Made by a program: the position numbers and the translations under genes | Shown here: piece after piece, positions 35,796 through 42,165 of the stretch | How the letters are laid out: the number at the start of each line of letters is the position of its first letter | Numbering within the stretch: the stretch's first letter is position 1 | Source of the DNA: a virus | Virus record (IMG/VR): IMGVR_UViG_3300025133_009407 | Span: 1 to 64,000 of that record | Length of the DNA: 64,000 bases | Reading direction: 5' to 3' (one strand) | Notes under the pieces: generated by a model | Told to the model about the DNA's origin: nothing | Database searches by the model: none | The model's input: the letters and a program-made list of their open reading frames with translations, nothing else

Positions 35796-36980
35796 ATGTC
35801 TAAGGCATCAAAAGCCGAGCAGAGCCTGTCAGATATCTGGAAGCTCAAACAGAGGGGCAAGAGAGATTCTGACAGGCAGAAGAAGCTTGTCAATGATGCC
35901 ATTAGGAAGAATGGAAAGGATTTAATTACAGAATATAATATCATTCAATCAGATGGTGATAAGAAGATTAAGATCCCGATTCGTTTCTTGGATCGTTATA
36001 AATTTAAGTACGGAAAGCTCAAGGATAAGTCTGGAACAGGCCAGGGACTTGATGTAAAGCCGGGCGATAAATATAAAATAAGAAGCGGAAAGAAAAAGAA
36101 AGCCCCAGGGGCTGGAAAAGCAGGCGATGAAGAAGGCGAGATAGCTTTTGAAGCAGAAGTCTCTATTGATGAGCTTGTAGATATTTTGCTGGATGAGTTG
36201 AACCTGCCGTGGATGGAGCCGAATAAAAGCTCAGCCATCGAGGTAGAGACTGAAGATCTATCCTCTATAGAGAAGAAGGGCATCTATCCTAATTTAGATC
36301 TGAAAAAGACATTAATCCAAAATCTTAAAAGAAATGCTGCAAAAGGCAACGCAAAGATTGGTGGCATTAACGAGAATGACCTAAGGTACAGAACGTGGGA
36401 GACTAACAAGGAGTATCATTCTAACGCAGCTATATACCTAATGATGGACCGCAGCGGCTCAATGAGTGCGGAGAAGAGATATATAGCTAAGAGTTTCTAC
36501 TTTTGGATGGTTCAGTTCTTAAAGAGAAGATATAAGAATATCAAATTAGTCTTTATCGCTCATGACACTAAAGCTTATAAGGTTGAGGAGAAGGAGTTCT
36601 TTGCTGTCACAAGTGGCGGCGGCACAAAGTGTAGCTCTGCATTTAAAATGGCATACGAGCACATGGTAGAGCATCATCCGATTGAGACTTGGAATAACTA
36701 TGTTTTCGAATTTTCAGACGGAGATAATTGGGGTGACGACAATCTGCTCGTACTAGATTATATAGCTAAAATGCTACCACTAGTCAGGGCAATAGGCTAC
36801 GGAGAAATTACTCCAGAAAATGAATTCGCATGGAATGTTGAGGAGAATCGCCTATCGGCTTTGCTGGAAAAAACTGTTAAGCGAACACGATTTGTCTCTA
36901 TCAAGATCTCGTCTAGAGATCAAGTTTTTGATGCACTAAAAATGTTTTTTAATATTGACGGGAAAGCAGTTAAGGCTTAA
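35796..36980 (+). CDS. YeaH/YhbH-family (DUF444) von Willebrand A domain protein
   Basis: The 394-residue protein has the DUF444 layout: a basic N-terminus, the low-complexity GKKKKAPGAGKAGDEEGE linker, then IYLMMDRSGSMSAEKRYIAK, a VWA domain with the complete MIDAS DxSxS. FAVTSGGGTKCSSAFKMAYE and EFSDGDNWGDDN follow. In bacteria it is co-inherited with PrkA and SpoVR and may be their partner or substrate. The next gene (a homing endonuclease) starts nine bases downstream. Confidence 0.92.
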   Translation: MSKASKAEQSLSDIWKLKQRGKRDSDRQKKLVNDAIRKNGKDLITEYNIIQSDGDKKIKIPIRFLDRYKFKYGKLKDKSGTGQGLDVKPGDKYKIRSGKKKKAPGAGKAGDEEGEIAFEAEVSIDELVDILLDELNLPWMEPNKSSAIEVETEDLSSIEKKGIYPNLDLKKTLIQNLKRNAAKGNAKIGGINENDLRYRTWETNKEYHSNAAIYLMMDRSGSMSAEKRYIAKSFYFWMVQFLKRRYKNIKLVFIAHDTKAYKVEEKEFFAVTSGGGTKCSSAFKMAYEHMVEHHPIETWNNYVFEFSDGDNWGDDNLLVLDYIAKMLPLVRAIGYGEITPENEFAWNVEENRLSALLEKTVKRTRFVSIKISSRDQVFDALKMFFNIDGKAVKA

Positions 36981-36989
36981 AAATAGAAG

Positions 36990-38570
36990 ATGGAGCGCCT
37001 AATAAATAAAGAAGAACTCATAAACCTTCTTGACAAGAAAATATCTGTTCGAGCTATGGCAAAAGAGGTGGGGTGTTCTCATACTACTTTAATCAAGCGT
37101 GTCAAAGAGCATGGCCTTTCTAATTATGGAAGAGAATATAGAGATAAAGATATACTTTCTAAATTATATTTAAAAGAAAATAAAACAATATCTGAAATAG
37201 CCTCAATTTATGGCGCATCTCAAATAACTATTTCAAAGTATATAAAAAAGTTTGAGTTGAAAAAAACAATAGAGGCAAAGGCAAGTGCCACTCTTACAAA
37301 GAGAAAGGCAACATGCCAAGACCTATATGGTGTTGATAACGTCATGCAGCTTGAGAAGACAAAGCAGGCTGCAAAAAATACTTCGATAGACAGATACGGA
37401 GCCGAACATTATTCTAAAACAGAAGAATGGAGAACAAAGGCGGTAGCTAAAAATTTAAAGAAATATGGTGTCAAATGGACTCTTGACAGGGGAGATGTTA
37501 AGGAGAAAATAAGCACAACATTACTAAGGAAATATGGGGTTACCAATCCATCATTCATTAAAGGTATTTCGGATAAGAAAAGAGAAACTCTATTAAAAAA
37601 TCATTCGGGCTCAAAAGGAATCGTTCACAATATTGAGGGATATACTTCAAGACAGATTTCTGATCTGTATAATATTCCTTACTCAAGTGTTAATTACTTT
37701 ATAAACAAATATCAAGTAGATACCCTGAAGTCCCTGAAGGAGATAGCAGATAAGTCTTCGTCAGGTCAAAATGGTTTAGAGAAATTTGCGGAAAAAGAGT
37801 TTAAACTATCATTTTATGACAAACAAGCACCTGGGGTCGGTGGATATAGACCCGACTTTCTTGTAAAAGACGGAATATACATGAATGCCGATGGACTATA
37901 TTGGCATAGTGAACTTAGAAATAATGATAAATGGTATCATTTTAATCTTAGAAAGAAATTTGAAGAAAATAATTATAGAATTTTACAATTTCGTGAAAAT
38001 GAAATTTTGAAAAAAACAGAATTAGTTAAGTCAATGTTGTCTCATTTATCAGGGAATACTCCTAATAAGATTCATGGAAGAAAAACGGTTTTTGAGAAGC
38101 TGAGCATAAAGCAGGCCAGAAGTTTTCTAGATAGAAATCATATTAAAGGATTTATGAACTCAAATCATTATGGCCTAATGCTTGGAGGAGCGCCGGTTGC
38201 CATTATGTCCGTAAGACTATTTGGATCGACTATCAAAGTCGATAGATTTTGTACAAAAATGTCAACCGTAGTTAACGGAGGGTTTTCGAAGCTTCTTAAG
38301 AACATATCAGAGCTTTACGAGTTTGACAAGATTGATTATTGGGTAGACCTAAGATACGGTTCTGGAAGTTTTCTTAAAAATTATGGTTTTAAAATAAAAA
38401 AAGAAACACTTGGGTGGGAGTGGACTGACTTGAAAAATACATATAATCGCCTCAAGTGTAGGGCAAATATGGACAATAGAATGCTTAGTCAGGCTGATCA
38501 CGCATCTGAATTAAAACTAGTCAAAATTTATGATGCAGGCCAAAGGCTATGGATAAAGGAGCTGAGATGA
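36990..38570 (+). CDS. Free-standing homing endonuclease, Vsr-like (PD-(D/E)XK) with HTH repeats
   Basis: The 526-residue protein begins with two helix-turn-helix modules (ISVRAMAKEVGCSHTTLIKR and KTISEIASIYGASQITISKY). Tandem motifs with KYGVKWTLDR and RKYGVTNPSFI follow, known from phage homing enzymes. A Vsr/EDxHD-like nuclease core has YRPDFLVKDGIYMNADGLYW and HFNLRKKFEENNYRILQFRE. The C-terminus has a GNAT-like look (GLMLGGAPVAIMSVRLFG). It lies between yeaH and spoVR, so it has invaded the conserved trio. Its end overlaps spoVR. Confidence 0.75.
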   Translation: MERLINKEELINLLDKKISVRAMAKEVGCSHTTLIKRVKEHGLSNYGREYRDKDILSKLYLKENKTISEIASIYGASQITISKYIKKFELKKTIEAKASATLTKRKATCQDLYGVDNVMQLEKTKQAAKNTSIDRYGAEHYSKTEEWRTKAVAKNLKKYGVKWTLDRGDVKEKISTTLLRKYGVTNPSFIKGISDKKRETLLKNHSGSKGIVHNIEGYTSRQISDLYNIPYSSVNYFINKYQVDTLKSLKEIADKSSSGQNGLEKFAEKEFKLSFYDKQAPGVGGYRPDFLVKDGIYMNADGLYWHSELRNNDKWYHFNLRKKFEENNYRILQFRENEILKKTELVKSMLSHLSGNTPNKIHGRKTVFEKLSIKQARSFLDRNHIKGFMNSNHYGLMLGGAPVAIMSVRLFGSTIKVDRFCTKMSTVVNGGFSKLLKNISELYEFDKIDYWVDLRYGSGSFLKNYGFKIKKETLGWEWTDLKNTYNRLKCRANMDNRMLSQADHASELKLVKIYDAGQRLWIKELR

Positions 38571-41164
38571 GCGACATCCTAAGAGAAAGAATACAGATTT
38601 TAGAAAAAGAGGCTCTCGATATGGGCCTCGACTATTATCCTATAAATTATGAGGTTGTTCCTCAAGAAACTATGCTTGAGGTTATAAGCTATGGCCTTCC
38701 GACTAGAGCGAGGCACTGGAGTTACGGTCAGTCTTACGAGTATCAGAAAATGCAAGGAGAGATGGGCTTTTCTAAAGTTTATGAAGTCGTACTAAACAAC
38801 GATCCGTCTTATGCATTTTTGCTAGATACAAATTCAGATATAGCAAATACGATGGTTGCAGCACATGTAATTGGGCACGTCCATTTCTTTAAAAACAATC
38901 ACCTGTTCAAGATGACTGATAACAAAATGGTTTATCACGCGGCAGAAAGAGCGCAGAGGATCGAGGGATATATAGAGAAATATGGCCTAGAGGTAGTTGA
39001 GAGGGTCATGGATATAGGCTTCGCCCTCGATAAGCATATCGATTGGCATAAGGGAGTTTACAGAAAGCCTTATGCACATGAGGACAAGTACTTCAAAGAT
39101 ATCAAGAAGGATGAGTTTTCAGACGTTCTTGATAAGGATTCCATGTCTAAGGTTGAAGTTGTTCCCAAAAACAAGTTCCCTCCACAGCCTGAGTTTGATT
39201 TAATTTGGTTCTTAATACATTACTCGAAGTCACTAGAGCCCTGGCAGGTTGATGTTCTTGACATTATTAGACAAGAGTCTTATTATTTCTACCCTCAATA
39301 TATGACAAAGATTATGAACGAAGGATTCGCCTGTATTACGGGAGATTCAATGGTCTTTACAGAGACCGGAATGATCCCGATGAAAGATGTTGTGTCTGGA
39401 GATTCAAAGTTTGTTGATGATAACGAAATGCCCAGAGGGATCATGGCAAAGCAGATTATTGGGAAGAAGCGCTGCATAGAAATAGAGACAAGCAGGGGAT
39501 ACTCTATTCGTGGGGCAGATAATCACAGATTATTATGTGATGGAGATTGGAGTAGATTAGATGAAATGAGCCTTGGCCATAAGGTTGATCTCTCAATTGG
39601 AAGCGGCATATGGAATGAAGAATATTACAAAGTCAATTATGAGCCAAGAGAATTAAAGATTACGTTGAAAGATATGTGCGCCGAGGCCGGAGTATCTGTA
39701 ACTACTTTATGGAGAAGAAGGCAGGGTAAAAATGTTAGAAAGAAAGAGATAATTGATGCTCTTTTGGCGCGTTATAAGTCTGAAAAATCTGACGACACCA
39801 AGGTTAGTGCTATTGGCACAAAAAAAAGAAAGGATATAGTATTTCCAGAAATTGTAAATGAAGATATGGGAAGATTTTTGGGATTGTTAACTGGAGACGG
39901 GCATATTTCCCGAAAAGGAAGAAGCTTTGGATTTACATCTGGAGATAAAAACCTTGCTGATGAGTTTTCTAATTTAACCAAAGAGTTATTTGGATTATCA
40001 TGCAAAATACGCAAAGATGAAAAAAGATATCGTGTGAATTTTTATTCAGAATCCGTATCAGACTTTTTGGTAGATTTCTTCGGATGTACGACTGGAGTTT
40101 CGGCAAGGAAAAAGAACATATCTGATGTAATCTTGAGATCACCGAAAAGTGTTATAGCAGCCTATATACGGGGCTTATTCGATGCTGATGGATGCGCTCA
40201 TAAGGGTGGGGTTACTTTTGTAACTGCAAGCGAGGGGATGGCAAAGAATATTCAAATAATATTATCTAATTTCAATATATTGTGCAGCAGAAGGCTTCGC
40301 GGAGACGAAACATATGCTATAACCATTCATGGATTATCAGCAAAAAGATATAGTGAGGAAATTGGGTTCGGCCTTAAGCGCAAGCAGGATAGGTTAGGTG
40401 ATTATATTTCTGACAGAAAATGGTGGAAAAAAGAAAAATATTATGATAAAGTTCTTAAGATTAAGGAGTCATATGAGACTGTATATGACATATCGGTAGA
40501 GGAATCGCATAGATATGCTGCTAATGGATTTATAAATCATAATAGCTTTATTCACGCCGAACTTATGTACACAACCGACTGTATAGATTACTCTGAGCAT
40601 TTAGACTTCTGTAAGATTCATGAAAAAGTTGTTCAGCCCGGTGGAAACAAACTTAAGATCAACCCATATTTCTTAGGATTTTGCATACTTGAAGAGGTTA
40701 GAAAGAAATATAACAAGCTAAACGAAGACGGCGAATCTGAAATCGATGGGTTCCAGAAAATTTATGAAATCGTCAGGGATGAGGATGACATTTCCTTCAT
40801 CAGAAATTATCTAACAAAAGAGTTGGCGGAAGAGCTAAAATTGTTTACATATGTTGGGATAAAGATGTCCTCCGGTGATGAGGCGATCCACGTGATCGGA
40901 ACCGAGTTGGATTTGCTTAAAGAATCTTTAGTAAAGGATCTTTATAACTATATGGCTCCACTGATCTGTGTTACAGGAATAGAAGATGGAGTCTTACAGT
41001 TAGAGCATAGAAGCGGGAATATTGGAACGCTAGACTATAAGCATCTAGAGATCACATTAGAGTATATGTACGAAGCTTGGGGTGGCCCAGTAAATATAGC
41101 GACTGTAGACTCAGAAGGCAAGCCTGTTCATTTTACTCATGATGAGTTAGGCTTCAGTGGATAG
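38567..41164 (+). CDS. spoVR: SpoVR-family protein interrupted by an intein
   Basis: ATG 38567 follows AAGGAG. Without the intein the protein is 461 residues, like SpoVR/YcgB. Hallmarks include NYEVVPQETMLEVISYGLPT, ARHWSYGQSYEYQK, HVIGHVHFFKNN (metal-like His), WQVDVLDIIRQESYYFYPQY and KIMNEGFA-SFIHAELM, the signature region. SpoVR is linked to spore cortex formation in Bacillus and to stress response with PrkA and YeaH elsewhere; the biochemical activity is unknown. It is unusual as an intein host. Confidence 0.93.
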   Translation: MSDILRERIQILEKEALDMGLDYYPINYEVVPQETMLEVISYGLPTRARHWSYGQSYEYQKMQGEMGFSKVYEVVLNNDPSYAFLLDTNSDIANTMVAAHVIGHVHFFKNNHLFKMTDNKMVYHAAERAQRIEGYIEKYGLEVVERVMDIGFALDKHIDWHKGVYRKPYAHEDKYFKDIKKDEFSDVLDKDSMSKVEVVPKNKFPPQPEFDLIWFLIHYSKSLEPWQVDVLDIIRQESYYFYPQYMTKIMNEGFACITGDSMVFTETGMIPMKDVVSGDSKFVDDNEMPRGIMAKQIIGKKRCIEIETSRGYSIRGADNHRLLCDGDWSRLDEMSLGHKVDLSIGSGIWNEEYYKVNYEPRELKITLKDMCAEAGVSVTTLWRRRQGKNVRKKEIIDALLARYKSEKSDDTKVSAIGTKKRKDIVFPEIVNEDMGRFLGLLTGDGHISRKGRSFGFTSGDKNLADEFSNLTKELFGLSCKIRKDEKRYRVNFYSESVSDFLVDFFGCTTGVSARKKNISDVILRSPKSVIAAYIRGLFDADGCAHKGGVTFVTASEGMAKNIQIILSNFNILCSRRLRGDETYAITIHGLSAKRYSEEIGFGLKRKQDRLGDYISDRKWWKKEKYYDKVLKIKESYETVYDISVEESHRYAANGFINHNSFIHAELMYTTDCIDYSEHLDFCKIHEKVVQPGGNKLKINPYFLGFCILEEVRKKYNKLNEDGESEIDGFQKIYEIVRDEDDISFIRNYLTKELAEELKLFTYVGIKMSSGDEAIHVIGTELDLLKESLVKDLYNYMAPLICVTGIEDGVLQLEHRSGNIGTLDYKHLEITLEYMYEAWGGPVNIATVDSEGKPVHFTHDELGFSG
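39332..40543 (+). mobile_element. Intein in SpoVR, class 1, with LAGLIDADG endonuclease (404 residues)
   Basis: It begins at Cys256 (CITGDSMVFTETGMIPMKDV) and ends in YAANGFINHN before Ser+1. Block B is SIRGADNHRLL, and block F is VYDISVEESHRYAANG. An extra HTH-like segment (KITLKDMCAEAGVSVTTLWR) precedes the endonuclease motifs FLGLLTGDGHIS and YIRGLFDADGCA. The insertion point is inside the most conserved SpoVR signature (NEGFA / SFIH). All splicing residues are present. Confidence 0.92.
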
Positions 41165-41180
41165 TGATAGGAAGAAAGCA

Positions 41181-41735
41181 ATGTCTGATGAAGTAAAGCT
41201 AATTACGCTCGATACCCAAAGAAAAGCCTCTTCGGCTGATTTCTCTTTTCAATTTAATGCAGCCAGAGAGTATTTGAAAGTAGAAAAGAAAATCTTCGGT
41301 GTATTATGCACTATCTCTAAGGAAAACAGAAAGCAAAGCAAACTAGGAATACTAGTTGTTTTAGGAGTCTTTGATAGTGTAAATGATCATGTCATCTCTG
41401 GCATGAGGCAGATAGGAATCAATCCTATTCAAAAGTATATAAATATTTGTGATGAATCTTTTAAAAAAGACATTGCTACGATATTCCGTGAAGGTGCTGA
41501 TGGCGCAATCATAATAAATAGAAATGGACAGATCATAGGAACTAGGGTGTATTTGGTCGTAGACGATTCATCTCTAGACGTTCCTGATGGTTGCGGAACA
41601 AGGCATATCAGTGCAGCATCCTTCTCCACAAGGGACGATGTTATTGCCGCTTTTACTCTGTCAGAAGAAAGCTCAATTGTAAGAAATTGGAAAAATGGAG
41701 CATTCGTAGAACAGTATAATCCGGACGACGAGTAA
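41181..41735 (+). CDS. Diadenylate-cyclase-like (DisA_N/DAC domain) protein
   Basis: ATG 41181 follows AGGAAG; the upstream GTG 41157 is less likely. The 184-residue protein ends in a DAC domain: ICDESFKKDIATIFREGADG leads into DGAIII at 107-112, and GCGTRHISAASFSTRDDVIA holds the second motif GTRHISAA at 139-146. In DisA and CdaA the motifs are DGA and RHR and make c-di-AMP from two ATP. Here the third residue of RHR is Ile, so activity could be changed or lost. It is coupled to spoVR. It may make a second messenger or bind one. Confidence 0.8.
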   Translation: MSDEVKLITLDTQRKASSADFSFQFNAAREYLKVEKKIFGVLCTISKENRKQSKLGILVVLGVFDSVNDHVISGMRQIGINPIQKYINICDESFKKDIATIFREGADGAIIINRNGQIIGTRVYLVVDDSSLDVPDGCGTRHISAASFSTRDDVIAAFTLSEESSIVRNWKNGAFVEQYNPDDE

Positions 41736-42165
41736 CATCCGATTTTTCTGTGCAATCTTTTTTGTATTAAATTAAAAGATGAAAAAAATGTTGATATAAA
41801 GTTTCGGCGGGGCTAAATTTTGGGCCTGGAACACCGTCTGATAATCAAAAGAAAGTTAAGATGGAGTTTAAAAACAGAATAATAAAAATCTATTTACAAA
41901 AATATTTATCTTAAAAAATAGGCAGAAATCTTCTATTAAAAGCAGACTTAGTACTCTTACGCTAAGTCTATTTGAGTTTATAAAAAAATGATATCAAAGC
42001 CTATTTCAAAAATGAACACAAATGTATCTGATAACCAGGAATTCACAGTGCCGCCTTCAATTGGCGGCTTCTTTTTTATACAAATAGAATTTTTCGCCAT
42101 TTTGGCAAGCTAACTTAAAAATATAATCATTCAGGCTGTATAGCCTATAATAATCGGAGAGAGAA
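41736..42165 (+). other. 430-base non-coding stretch before nrdJ
   Basis: This is the longest gap in the window. It is AT-rich. It holds a hairpin AGACTTAG/CTAAGTCT (41944-41951 with 41962-41969), an intrinsic terminator at 42050-42078, and a short AGGCT/AGCCT hairpin just before the nrdJ ribosome site. I see no tRNA, no intact small gene with a ribosome site, and no direct repeats. It probably separates the spoVR-DisA_N transcript from the nrdJ transcript. Confidence 0.6.
42050..42078 (+). terminator. Intrinsic terminator before nrdJ
   Basis: GCCGCC and GGCGGC form a six-pair GC-rich stem with a seven-base loop (TTCAATT), followed by TTCTTTTTT. This is a classical rho-independent terminator on the + strand and should end the prkA-spoVR-DisA_N transcript. 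Confidence 0.85.

Noticed and set aside
42146-42151. TATAAT before nrdJ as a -10 promoter box
   Set aside because: A transcript starting there would begin inside the Shine-Dalgarno site, and no -35 box is at the right distance.
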